21,693 bases of DNA from DAHUZJ01 sp050743865 (GTDB taxonomy: Bacteria; Actinomycetota; Acidimicrobiia; Acidimicrobiales; RAAP-2). Within the stretch, counting starts at the first letter, position 1; each line of letters begins with the position of its first letter. The stretch lies in contig JBOGGE010000026.1 of NCBI GenBank assembly GCA_050743865.1, positions 1-21,693 on the forward strand, given 5' to 3'. Position numbers and translations under genes: made by a program. Positions 5,961 to 13,525 of this stretch are shown piece after piece. The notes beneath the pieces are model-generated. The model made no database searches, was not told the DNA's origin, and saw only the letters and a program-made list of their open reading frames with translations.

Positions 5961-6707
5961 TCACGGAGCGGGCGGACCCCCCCGATCCCCGAACAGCGCT
6001 CGCCCCACACGCACCATCGTCGTGCCCTCGGCGACGGCGTCCTCCAAGTCGTCGCTCATCCCCATCGACCGTTCGGGGAGCCCCAGTTCCTCGGCCAGTT
6101 CCCGCACGGCCCGGAACGCCAGCCGCCCCGACCCCGCCGGTGCCACCGCCATCAGGCCGCGCACGTCGAGACCGTGTCCGACAAGGGACGCCACCAGGGC
6201 CGGCACCAGGGCCGGCGAGCAGCCATTCCGGCCGGGCAGGTCGGTCGTCGCCACCTCGACCAACACCGACGCCCCCGGCCGATGCCGGGCGATGGCCACC
6301 CCCTCGACCTCCCTGGCCACCCCCTGCCAGCAGCTGACCAGCGGCGCCAGCGCCGGGATCTTGTTGCGCTGCACGCGCCCGAGAAAGTGCCACCGAACCC
6401 CTCGCCCCTCGCCAGCCTCGCCAGCCTCGCCTGCCTCGCCCGCCTCGCCAGGCTCGCCAACCTCGCCTGCCTCGCCAGCCTCGCCAGCCTGGCCGACCCA
6501 ACCGTCGTTGCCGGTCTGGCGCACCCCGCCGGCTCTCCGGCCGACGTTCGGCGCCTTGGCCAGAAGCTCCTGGGCGTAGTTCTCGCCGAGGTCCTCCAGG
6601 CCGGCATCGAGGGCGGCAGTGGCGGCGTCCGCTCCGAAACCCTTCGTCACGGCCACGATCCGGACGGCGCCGGGGTCCCCCCCGGCCTCTTCGATGCGCT
6701 GGCGCAC
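5961..6707 (-). CDS. yggS: PLP homeostasis protein, YggS/YlmE family, with a repeat insertion
   Basis: This is a pyridoxal-5'-phosphate-binding protein that buffers PLP and has no known catalytic reaction. The PLP lysine lies in RIVAVTKGFGAD; LGENYAQELLAK, WHFLGRVQRNK and MSDDLEDAVAEGTTMVRVG are family blocks. Oddly, about 40 residues rich in Gly-Glu-Ala triplets are inserted before WHFLGRVQRNK, where relatives have a short turn. The start is unsure. GTG at 6707 begins at RQRIEEAGGD, but the open frame continues upstream as AEVPSRLRRV, which resembles the first helix of the family, with no ATG, GTG or TTG before the end of ftsZ. Either the protein is shorter than usual at its N-terminus or a non-standard codon is used. 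Confidence 0.88.
   Translation of the reverse strand: MRQRIEEAGGDPGAVRIVAVTKGFGADAATAALDAGLEDLGENYAQELLAKAPNVGRRAGGVRQTGNDGWVGQAGEAGEAGEVGEPGEAGEAGEAGEAGEGRGVRWHFLGRVQRNKIPALAPLVSCWQGVAREVEGVAIARHRPGASVLVEVATTDLPGRNGCSPALVPALVASLVGHGLDVRGLMAVAPAGSGRLAFRAVRELAEELGLPERSMGMSDDLEDAVAEGTTMVRVGRALFGDRGGPPAP
6408..6488 (-). repeat. 9-bp tandem repeat, nine copies, inside yggS
   Basis: Nine consecutive 9-base units of the form CTCGCCAGC (plus-strand reading), with small variations, run from 6408 to 6488, and a tenth degenerate unit follows. On the coding strand they encode Gly-Glu-Ala (or Val/Pro) triplets. The period keeps the yggS frame whatever the copy number. Confidence 0.92.
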
Positions 6708-6736
6708 CCGGCGGAGCCGGGACGGTACCTCGGCCC

Positions 6737-6784
6737 GGATCGGCGGAGGGATCGGCGGTGGGATCGGCGACGCGATCAGCGGAG
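6737..6784. repeat. 12-bp tandem repeat spanning the ftsZ stop codon
   Basis: Four 12-base units (6737, 6749, 6761, 6773; consensus GGATCGGCGGAG on the plus strand) run from inside the last codons of ftsZ into the spacer before yggS. The first two differ at one base and the fourth is more diverged. The ftsZ stop codon (6776-6778) lies in the last unit. Read in the yggS frame, the spacer would encode a PIPPPIPPPI stretch. Confidence 0.85.
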
Positions 6785-7909
6785 GAAGGAGGGCACGTCG
6801 AAGTCGTCGTCACCCAGGTCGACGGACTCGGCGTGGGGATCGGCGAAGATGTCGACGGGCTCGACCTCCCCCGGCGCCAGCACCTTCGACGCCGCTGGCC
6901 CCGGGGCACCGCGCCGCGCCGCATCGGGAGCGGAGCCCGGGGATCGCCCGGCTTCCTCCCAGCGCTCGAAGCCGGCGGCGATTACGGTGACCCGCACCTC
7001 GTCGGTCATGGAGTCGTCGATCACGGCGCCGAAGATGATGTTGGCATCGGGATGGGCCACCGAGTGGATGATCTCGGCCGCCTCGTTCACCTCGAAGAGT
7101 CCGAGGTCGCTCCCGCTGGCGATGTTGAGCAGGATGCCCCGCGCCCCCTCGATCGAGGCCTCCAGCAGCGGGCTGGTGATCGCCGCCCGCGCCGCGTTGA
7201 CCGCACGACCGTCCCCACTCGAGCTGCCGATGCCCATGATGGCGGTGCCGGCGTTCGTCATCACCATCCGTACGTCGGCGAAGTCGGTGTTGATGAGGCC
7301 GGGCACGGTGATGAGGTCGGTGATGCCACGCACTCCCTGCAGGAGCACCTCGTCGGCCATCTTGAAGGCGTTGACCATCGAGGTCTTCTCGGTCGACACG
7401 GTGAGCAGCCGGTCGTTGGGGATGACGATGAGGGTGTCGACCTTCTCCTTCAGGACCTGGATGCCCTTCTCCGCCTGCATGGCCCGCCGCCGGCCCTCGA
7501 AGGTGAACGGGCGGGTCACCACGCCGATGGTGAGGGCGCCCAGCCCCTTGGCCACCTCGGCCACCACCGGGGCGGCGCCGGTGCCGGTGCCGCCACCCTT
7601 GCCGGCGGTGATGAAGACCATGTCGGCACCCTGGAGCGCCTCTTCGATCTCGGTGCGGTGCTCCTCGGCGGCCTGGCGACCGATCTCGGGGTCGCTCCCG
7701 GCACCGAGGCCCCGGGTGAGCTGGCGCCCGATGTCCAGCTTGAGGTCGGCGTCGCTCATCAGGAGGGCCTGCGCGTCGGTGTTGGCCGCAATGAACTCGA
7801 CGTTGCGCAGTCCGGAGTCGATCATCCGGTTGACGGCGTTGGCGCCGCCACCCCCCACCCCGACCACCTTGATCACGGCGAGATAGCTGCTCTGTGAGGA
7901 GACGGTCAT
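6776..7909 (-). CDS. ftsZ: Cell division protein FtsZ
   Basis: FtsZ is a tubulin-like GTPase that polymerises into the Z-ring and recruits the divisome. The length is 377 aa. The glycine-rich start IKVVGVGGGGANAVNRM, the tubulin signature GGGTGTG (about residues 105-111) and the T7-loop region NTDFADVRMVM are all present. A disordered linker leads to the C-terminal peptide DDDFDVPSFLR, the conserved docking tail for SepF and other partners in actinobacteria. The ATG at 7909 is preceded by GAGGGAG. A 227-bp gap to ftsQ holds a promoter and structured leader, so ftsZ can be expressed independently of the upstream operon. No pgeF/ylmD homologue lies between ftsZ and yggS. Confidence 0.98.
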   Translation of the reverse strand: MTVSSQSSYLAVIKVVGVGGGGANAVNRMIDSGLRNVEFIAANTDAQALLMSDADLKLDIGRQLTRGLGAGSDPEIGRQAAEEHRTEIEEALQGADMVFITAGKGGGTGTGAAPVVAEVAKGLGALTIGVVTRPFTFEGRRRAMQAEKGIQVLKEKVDTLIVIPNDRLLTVSTEKTSMVNAFKMADEVLLQGVRGITDLITVPGLINTDFADVRMVMTNAGTAIMGIGSSSGDGRAVNAARAAITSPLLEASIEGARGILLNIASGSDLGLFEVNEAAEIIHSVAHPDANIIFGAVIDDSMTDEVRVTVIAAGFERWEEAGRSPGSAPDAARRGAPGPAASKVLAPGEVEPVDIFADPHAESVDLGDDDFDVPSFLR

Positions 7910-7928
7910 TGACTCCCTCGGTCCTTGA

Positions 7929-7977
7929 GGCGATCGCCGGCCGATCGCCGATCCGCTGCACCAGGATGCACCGGATC
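7929..7977 (-). promoter_or_regulatory. Two adjacent hairpins in the ftsZ leader next to the ribosome binding site
   Basis: The first inverted repeat, GGCGATCG and CGATCGCC (7929-7949), is a perfect 8-bp stem with a 5-base loop. It ends about 20 bases before the ftsZ ATG and just upstream of the GAGGGAG ribosome binding site. Immediately next to it, 7950-7977 pairs GATCCG with CGGATC and, after one mismatch, TGCA with TGCA around a 6-base loop. Both would fold in the ftsZ mRNA leader. A regulatory role is inferred. Confidence 0.55.
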
Positions 7978-8011
7978 ACCGGCGAGGGAACGGGCTCCGC
8001 TTCGCCGTGAT

Positions 8012-8041
8012 TTCGACTCTCGACCTGTGGCAGAGGTCGAA
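8012..8041 (-). promoter_or_regulatory. Alternative-pairing hairpin in the distal ftsZ leader
   Basis: A perfect 7-bp stem, TCGACCT with AGGTCGA (8020-8026 and 8034-8040), closes a 7-base loop. An alternative stem pairs TTCGAC (8012-8017) with GTCGAA (8036-8041). The two use the same 3' arm and cannot form together, so this segment could in principle switch. Function is unknown. Confidence 0.4.
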
Positions 8042-8065
8042 GCGTCGGGACGACGACCTCGTCAC

Positions 8066-8094
8066 ACCCTACGAGGGAGCCGCGAGGCGGTCAA
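8066..8094 (-). promoter_or_regulatory. ftsZ promoter candidate (TTGACC-N17-TAGGGT)
   Basis: On the minus strand the -35 TTGACC (8089-8094) and -10 TAGGGT (8066-8071) are separated by exactly 17 bp. The -35 hexamer and the spacer length match those of the mraZ promoter at the head of the cluster. Transcription would start near 8059 and give a leader of about 150 nt before the ftsZ ATG. Confidence 0.65.
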
Positions 8095-8136
8095 GCAGGC
8101 CCCAGGTTCTCGACCAGGGGGGAACCGCCATTGCGG

Positions 8137-8934
8137 TCAACCGATCGGCGCGGCGGCACCGGTCGGCGGGCTCCCCGCCGGGAGACGGACGATCGGGGCG
8201 CCGGGGACCGCCACGTCGACCACGTCGCCGGCGGTGAGGGAGGCGCCGGCCAGGATGGCCGCCACGTCCTCGTACTTCGCGTGGAGCTGGGTGGCCGGGC
8301 CCAGGTCGACGGTGACCGGGGAGGTCAGGTGCAGTTCGACGTGCCCCGCCTGGCCCTGGACGACCTGGGCCACCTGCCCGGCGAACGCCGGAGGCAGGGT
8401 GGCCGCCACCGCCAATCCGGCCCGGTCACCAGGCAGCGCCGAACCGGCGGCGCCGGGAGTGCTCCCCCCCGACAGGTGCGGCAGACCGGCTGGCGGGCTG
8501 GTCACGTCGGCCAGGACCCGGCCGGTGCGGTCCACCTCGGCCCAGCCGGTGCCGGCGGCGACGAGCGCCGCCGGCCGGCGCTCCGCCACCACGACGCGCA
8601 CCCCGTCCGGCCACTGGACGTCCACGGTCGCCCGCCGCACCCACGGCAGCGCCGCCAGGCGGTCGGCGACGGCGCCGGCGTCCACGTCGACCAACGGGGG
8701 GTGACCAGCCAGCCCGGCGGTGGCGACGACCTCCGACGCCGGAGTGTGCACCGACCCCACCACGGTCACCACGCGGGCGCTGAACAAACCCGTGTGCAGC
8801 AGCGTCCAGCCCCCGGCGGCCAGCACCGCCGCCACCAGGGCGGCGACCACCACCCGGAGCCGGCGCCGGCCGCGGCGCCGGGCCACCTCGACCCGGCGGT
8901 GGCGGATGCGGGGGTCTATCCCGACCGACGTCAC
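8137..8934 (-). CDS. ftsQ: Cell division protein FtsQ/DivIB
   Basis: This bitopic divisome protein links the FtsL/FtsB-type complex to septal synthases. It is 265 aa. A short, arginine-rich cytoplasmic segment (residues 1-27) precedes one membrane helix (VVVAALVAAVLAAGGWTLL). The extracytoplasmic POTRA domain begins at ARVVTVVGSVHTPASEVVATAGL and runs through LPWVRRATVDVQWPDGVRVVVAERRPAAL. The GTG start at 8934 overlaps the murB stop (GTGA), and the murB frame rules out a much longer N-terminus. FtsQ sequences are poorly conserved; topology, POTRA motif and position between murB and ftsZ make the call. Confidence 0.92.
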   Translation of the reverse strand: MTSVGIDPRIRHRRVEVARRRGRRRLRVVVAALVAAVLAAGGWTLLHTGLFSARVVTVVGSVHTPASEVVATAGLAGHPPLVDVDAGAVADRLAALPWVRRATVDVQWPDGVRVVVAERRPAALVAAGTGWAEVDRTGRVLADVTSPPAGLPHLSGGSTPGAAGSALPGDRAGLAVAATLPPAFAGQVAQVVQGQAGHVELHLTSPVTVDLGPATQLHAKYEDVAAILAGASLTAGDVVDVAVPGAPIVRLPAGSPPTGAAAPIG

Positions 8935-9869
8935 CCGAACCCCACCAGGCGCACCTCGGGGCGGAGCTCCACCCCGCACCGGGCGGCGACCGCCTCCCGC
9001 ACCCGATCCATCAGCGCCACGACGTCAGCCGCCGTGCCACCGTCGTCGGCCTGGATGAAGTTGGCGTGCTTCTCGGAGACCCGGGCCGTGCCGAGCCGGA
9101 GGCCCTTGAGCCCGGCCTCCTCCACCAGCCGGCCGGCCGAGTCGCCGGGCGGGTTGACGAAGACCGAGCCGGCGTTGCTCCCGCCCGGCTGGTTCTCCCG
9201 CCGCCACCGCACGATCTCGCGCAGCTGCTCCCGGGCGGCGGCCGGCTCCCCCGGTCGAGCGGCCAGTTCCGCCCACACCACCACCTCGCCGGCGGAAAGG
9301 GAGGAGCCGCGGTAACGGTAGTCGAGGCGTCCCGGCCCGTCCTGCCCCCCGCCGTCGCCGGCCACGTCCAGCCACCGGAAGCGCACCAGGCAGGAGGCCA
9401 TGTCCGAGCCGTGGCCCCCGGCGTTCATCCGGACGGCCCCGCCCACGGTGCCGGGGATGCCCACCGCCCACTCGAGCCCGCGGAGCCCGGCCCCCACCGA
9501 CCGGCGGGCCACCACCGGGAGATCCGCCCCCCCACCGGCCCGGACGGCCACCGGCCTGTCCGGGACGGCGCCCCGGCTCGGCAGGTCGACGGCGCCGAGC
9601 CCCCGTCCCAGGCGCAGGACCAGGCCGGCGAACCCGCGGTCGGCCACCAGCAGGTTCGATCCCTTGCCGATCACCAGGACCGGCACCCGTCCACCGCCCC
9701 GGCGCAGCGCCCGGCGGACGTGGAGCAGCTCTTCCTCGGTCGACGCCTCGGCCAGGAGGGCTGCCGCCCCGCCGACCCGGTAGGTCGTCATCGGGCCGAG
9801 CGGGACGCCGCGCCGGGCCCCCGCCCCGAGGGCGTCGGCGACGGCGGCGAGGGCGGCGGGGTCGGTCAT
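8931..9869 (-). CDS. murB: UDP-N-acetylenolpyruvoylglucosamine reductase
   Basis: MurB is a cytoplasmic FAD enzyme that reduces UDP-GlcNAc-enolpyruvate to UDP-MurNAc with NADPH. It is 312 aa. The FAD-binding motifs PMTTYRVGGAAALLAEA, VLVIGKGSNLLVADRGF and WAVGIPGTVGGAVRMNAGGHG are present. The active-site region NAGSVFVNPPGDSAGRLVEEAGLKG carries the conserved serine, and SEKHANFI lies near the C-terminus, as in type I enzymes. The ATG at 9869 overlaps the murC stop by four bases. MurB acts just before MurC in the pathway. Confidence 0.97.
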   Translation of the reverse strand: MTDPAALAAVADALGAGARRGVPLGPMTTYRVGGAAALLAEASTEEELLHVRRALRRGGGRVPVLVIGKGSNLLVADRGFAGLVLRLGRGLGAVDLPSRGAVPDRPVAVRAGGGADLPVVARRSVGAGLRGLEWAVGIPGTVGGAVRMNAGGHGSDMASCLVRFRWLDVAGDGGGQDGPGRLDYRYRGSSLSAGEVVVWAELAARPGEPAAAREQLREIVRWRRENQPGGSNAGSVFVNPPGDSAGRLVEEAGLKGLRLGTARVSEKHANFIQADDGGTAADVVALMDRVREAVAARCGVELRPEVRLVGFG

Positions 9870-11224
9870 CCGAGGGCGGCCTGCAGCTCGTCGACGAACG
9901 TGGTGAGATCCCCCGCTCCCATCGTGCAGCACAGGTCGCCGGGCCGCAGCTCGGCGGCCAGGACGTCTCGCAGGCGGTTCCGGTCCGGCACGAAGCGGAC
10001 GTCCAGGGACGGGCGGCTCCCGGACACGGCGTCGGCCACCAGCTTTCCCGAGACGCCGGGGACCGGTGGCTCACCGGCGCCGTACACGTCGGTCACCACC
10101 AGGGCGTCGGCGTCGTCGAAGGCGGTGGCGAACGAGGTGGCCAGCGCCGCCGTCCGGGAGTAACGGTGGGGCTGGAACACCGCCACCACCCGGCGCCAGC
10201 CACCCGACCGGGCGGCGGCCAGCGTCGCCCGGACCTCGGACGGCAGGTGGGCGTAGTCGTCCACGAAGGTGACGCCGCCGCGCTCGCCCCGGAATTCGAA
10301 CCGGCGGGGCACCCCGGCGAACCGGGCGAGGGCGGCCACGGCGGCCTCGAAGGGGACGCCCGCCGCCAGTGCCCCGACCGCCGCCACGGCGGCATTGCGG
10401 GCGTTGTGGGCCCCGGGGACGGGGAGCTCGATCCGTCCCAGGGGCCCGCCCGGACCGCCGAGGTCGAACGCCACCGAGCTGCGGGTCGAGGTCAACCCGG
10501 TCACCGGGTAGGTGGCGCCGGCGTCGGTCCCGACGGTGGCGGCGCCGTGAGCGCCTCCCAGGGCGGCGGCGACCGGGTCGTCGGCGCCCACCACCCCCCC
10601 ACCGGCCTCGGCCAGGAAACGGTCGAAGGCGGCTCGCAGGGCCTCGAAGGTGCCGTAGTGGTCAAGGTGGTCCGGCTCTACGTTGGTCACGAGGCCCAGC
10701 TCCGGGCGCAGGGAGCCGAAGGTCCCGTAGCTCTCGTCCGCCTCGAGGACCAACCACTCGCCGTCGTCCCAGGCGGCGTTGGTCCCGATCTCGTTGACAT
10801 CGGCGCCGATGAGGAACGAGGGTCGCAGGCCGGCTTCGACCAGGATCAGGGAGAGCATCGACGCCGTGGTCGTCTTGCCGTGGGTGCCGGCCACGGCGAT
10901 GCACCGCCGGGTGGCGGCGATGCCGGCCAGCACCTCGGCCCGGCGCGCCAGGCGGATGCCGCGTCGCTGCGCCTCGACCAGCTCGGGGTTGGTCTCGGAG
11001 ACTGCCGGGGAGCACGTCACCAGGTCGGCCCCGGCCACGTGCTCGGGGCGGTGGCCGATCGACACCGCGATGCCCTGCGCCACCAGGCGGTCGGTGACCG
11101 GGGTCGACTTGAGGTCGCTGCCGGTGACCCGGTGCCCCATCCCGGACAGGACCGTGGCGATGGCGCTCATGCCGGCGCCCCCGATCCCCACCACGTGGAC
11201 GTGGCGGGCCACGGTGAGGTCCAT
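9866..11224 (-). CDS. murC: UDP-N-acetylmuramate--L-alanine ligase
   Basis: MurC is the cytoplasmic ATP-dependent ligase that adds L-alanine to UDP-MurNAc. HVHVVGIGGAGMSAIA is the N-terminal nucleotide-sugar binding loop, GTHGKTTTASM the P-loop, and FQPHRYSRTAAL a C-terminal family block. The usual DDYxHHPxE segment reads DDYAHLPSEV, with leucine for the second histidine; this may be a lineage variant. The ATG at 11224 lies one base after the murG stop and gives 452 aa. A GTG at 11236, overlapping murG, would add four residues. Neither has a clear ribosome binding site, so translation probably depends on coupling to murG. Confidence 0.96.
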   Translation of the reverse strand: MDLTVARHVHVVGIGGAGMSAIATVLSGMGHRVTGSDLKSTPVTDRLVAQGIAVSIGHRPEHVAGADLVTCSPAVSETNPELVEAQRRGIRLARRAEVLAGIAATRRCIAVAGTHGKTTTASMLSLILVEAGLRPSFLIGADVNEIGTNAAWDDGEWLVLEADESYGTFGSLRPELGLVTNVEPDHLDHYGTFEALRAAFDRFLAEAGGGVVGADDPVAAALGGAHGAATVGTDAGATYPVTGLTSTRSSVAFDLGGPGGPLGRIELPVPGAHNARNAAVAAVGALAAGVPFEAAVAALARFAGVPRRFEFRGERGGVTFVDDYAHLPSEVRATLAAARSGGWRRVVAVFQPHRYSRTAALATSFATAFDDADALVVTDVYGAGEPPVPGVSGKLVADAVSGSRPSLDVRFVPDRNRLRDVLAAELRPGDLCCTMGAGDLTTFVDELQAALG

Positions 11225-11225
11225 C

Positions 11226-12335
11226 TCAGCGGGCACAGCCGATCACCACCTCGGCCACCCGGCGGGCGGCGTCGGCGTGCCCGAGCGCCCGGGCGGCCTC
11301 GCCCATGGACCGGAGACGCTCGGGATCCGACAGGAGGCGGTCCAGGCGGGCAGCCAGGCCGCCGGCGTCGCAGGCCCCGTCGGCCAGGAGCTCCCCCGCC
11401 CCGACGTCCGCCAACGCCCGGGCGTTGGCCGTCTGGTGGTCCCCGGGCGCCCCCGGGAGGGGGACGAGGACGGCGGGCACCCCGGCCACGGCCAGCTCGG
11501 CCACGGTGACGGCTCCGGCCCGGCACACCATCACGTCGGCCGCCTGGTAGAGCAGCGCCATCTGCCGCTCGAACTCCACCGACCGGTAGCACAGGGCGCC
11601 CCCGACCGGCGGGGCGACCTCGGCGCCGCGACCCCTCCCGGTCACGTGGTACAGCGACCGGTCGGCTCGCTGCGCCCACTCCCGGGCCAGCCCCGACGCC
11701 GCCTCGTTGAGCCGCCGGGCGCCGAGCGAACCGCCGACCACGCCCACGGTAGACCGGTCGGGAGGCAAGCCGAGCCGTTGGCGGGCCTGCCGGGCCGCCG
11801 CCGGCGAGCGGTCGACCCCGGCGATCTCGGCGCGCACCGGCGTGCCGGTCACCACCGCCCGGGGGAGCGGGGTGCCGGGGAAGGCGACGGCGCTGGCCGC
11901 GGCGAAGCGCCCGAATATCCGGTGGACCAGCCCGGGGACGGCGTCGACGTTGACCAGCACCAGGGGGATCCTGAGCACCACGGCGGCCAGGTCGGACGGG
12001 AAGCTGGCGTAGCCGCCGACCGACACGACCACCCGGGGACGGGAGCGGGCGACCAGGGCTGCCGCCCGCCGGATCGCCCGGGCCAGGCCCACCACGGCGC
12101 CGGCGTTGGCCAGGAGGGCCCCGGCGTCCAGGCGGCGGGCGATGCCGCGGCCGGGAAGCAGGGTAAGCGGGAACCCCTCCCCGGCGAGCAGGTCACCCTC
12201 CTGGCCGCGCCGGGAGCCCACCAGCTCGATCGAGCCCGGGTCGTGCCCCTGCTCCACCAGGGCCCGCGCCACCGCCAGGGCCAGGAGCACGTGGCCGCCG
12301 GTGCCACCACCGGCCACCACCGCGTAGCGCGTCAC
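11226..12335 (-). CDS. murG: UDP-GlcNAc:lipid I GlcNAc transferase
   Basis: MurG is a peripheral membrane glycosyltransferase that turns lipid I into lipid II on the inner face of the membrane. AVVAGGGTGGHV is the N-terminal glycine-rich loop, VVVSVGGYASFPSDLAAVV the second glycine loop, and VGVVGGSLGARRLNEA opens the C-terminal domain. The acceptor-site region usually written HEQN-AVPG reads LVNVDAVPGLVHR, so the EQN residues are replaced; the rest is conventional. Length is 369 aa. The GTG start at 12335 overlaps the ftsW stop (GTGA). Confidence 0.96.
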   Translation of the reverse strand: MTRYAVVAGGGTGGHVLLALAVARALVEQGHDPGSIELVGSRRGQEGDLLAGEGFPLTLLPGRGIARRLDAGALLANAGAVVGLARAIRRAAALVARSRPRVVVSVGGYASFPSDLAAVVLRIPLVLVNVDAVPGLVHRIFGRFAAASAVAFPGTPLPRAVVTGTPVRAEIAGVDRSPAAARQARQRLGLPPDRSTVGVVGGSLGARRLNEAASGLAREWAQRADRSLYHVTGRGRGAEVAPPVGGALCYRSVEFERQMALLYQAADVMVCRAGAVTVAELAVAGVPAVLVPLPGAPGDHQTANARALADVGAGELLADGACDAGGLAARLDRLLSDPERLRSMGEAARALGHADAARRVAEVVIGCAR

Positions 12336-13525
12336 CGCCGCCCCGGGCCGGGGACCTCGTGGCGGGCGATGTTCACCAGGATCCCGGCCGCCACCATGGT
12401 GATGACCAGCGACGAGCCGCCGAAGGAGATGAACGGGAGGGGGATGCCGGTGACCGGGAGCAGGCCGATCACGGCGCCGACGTTGATGAACGTCTCGGCG
12501 GCGATCCACGATGCCAGGGCGACGCCGAGCACGCCGCCGTAGCGGTCCGGCGCCCGACCGGCGGCCCGCAGCCCGAACCAGCAGAACAGGACCAGCAGGG
12601 CCAGGAGGCAGACGGCGCCGACCAGTCCCAGCTCCTCGCCGACGACCGAGAAGATGAAGTCGGTGTGGGCATTGGGGAGGTACCCCCACTTCTCCCGGCC
12701 GTTGCCCAGGCCCAGCCCGAACAGGTGGCCCGAGCCCATCCCGATCAGGGACTGGACCACCTGGTAGCCCGACCCCGACTTGTGGGCGCCGGGGTCGAGG
12801 AACGAGAGCAGGCGCTGGCGGCGGTACGGGTCGACCAGCCCGACCGCCAGCCCCAGGAGGGCCAAGGTGACGAGGATCCTGGCGATGGGCCGGACCGGCA
12901 CCCCGGAGGCGAAGAGCAGGGCCAGCGTCACGCAGCCGACCACCACCGCCGTGCCCATGTCGGGTTGGGCCAGGATGAGGGCCCCGGCCGCTCCGGCCAG
13001 GGCCAGCAACGGGCCGACGATGCGGCGGTTCGGGCTTCCGGCGTCGAGGCGCCGGACCACCAGGTCGGCCCCGAACACCGCCATCGCCAGCTTGGCCAGC
13101 TCGGACGGCTGGACGTCGAACGACCCGAACCCGAGCCAGCGGCTCGACCCGGCCGTGTGGGTTCCCAGGCCGGGGACGAGCACCGCCAGGAGCAGCAGGG
13201 CCGTTACCACCGCCAGCAGACCGCCGGCCCGGCGCCACCGGTGGTAGTCGACCCGGCAGGTGACGGCGAAGGCGGCGGCGGCGAGCGCCATCCACAGGCA
13301 CTGGCGGGCGAGGATGGCCCAGGGCGAGCCGTAGGTGTCGATCGACACGATCTCGGAGGCCGAGCCGACCATCACGGTGCCGGCCACGCACAGGACGGCC
13401 ACGAGGACGCAGAGCACGGTCGAGGTCGGCAGCCGGCGGAGGGCCACCACCCACCCGGCGGTCGTGGGGGTCGCCATGGTCGCCCCATGGTCGTCCACCG
13501 GAGGGGCATGGAGGCGGATGCTCAT
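12332..13525 (-). CDS. ftsW: SEDS septal peptidoglycan polymerase FtsW
   Basis: FtsW is a polytopic glycosyltransferase of the SEDS family that polymerises lipid II at the septum with FtsI. It has about ten hydrophobic segments. WLGFGSFDVQPSELAKLAM is the SEDS signature near the middle, ILAQPDMGTAVVV follows, and LPVTGIPLPFISFGGSSL is the C-terminal signature. Length is 397 aa from the ATG at 13525, which overlaps the mraY stop (ATGA). An in-frame ATG at about 13477 would remove 16 poorly conserved residues. FtsW rather than RodA is inferred from location in the dcw cluster. murD, normally just upstream, is missing. Confidence 0.95.
   Translation of the reverse strand: MSIRLHAPPVDDHGATMATPTTAGWVVALRRLPTSTVLCVLVAVLCVAGTVMVGSASEIVSIDTYGSPWAILARQCLWMALAAAAFAVTCRVDYHRWRRAGGLLAVVTALLLLAVLVPGLGTHTAGSSRWLGFGSFDVQPSELAKLAMAVFGADLVVRRLDAGSPNRRIVGPLLALAGAAGALILAQPDMGTAVVVGCVTLALLFASGVPVRPIARILVTLALLGLAVGLVDPYRRQRLLSFLDPGAHKSGSGYQVVQSLIGMGSGHLFGLGLGNGREKWGYLPNAHTDFIFSVVGEELGLVGAVCLLALLVLFCWFGLRAAGRAPDRYGGVLGVALASWIAAETFINVGAVIGLLPVTGIPLPFISFGGSSLVITMVAAGILVNIARHEVPGPGRR

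Noticed and set aside
5901..7886. A 661-codon plus-strand open frame opposite yggS and ftsZ, and other long plus-strand frames across the cluster
   Set aside because: GC-rich codon bias leaves antisense frames open. These overlap well-supported genes fully and their translations are low-complexity without recognisable motifs.
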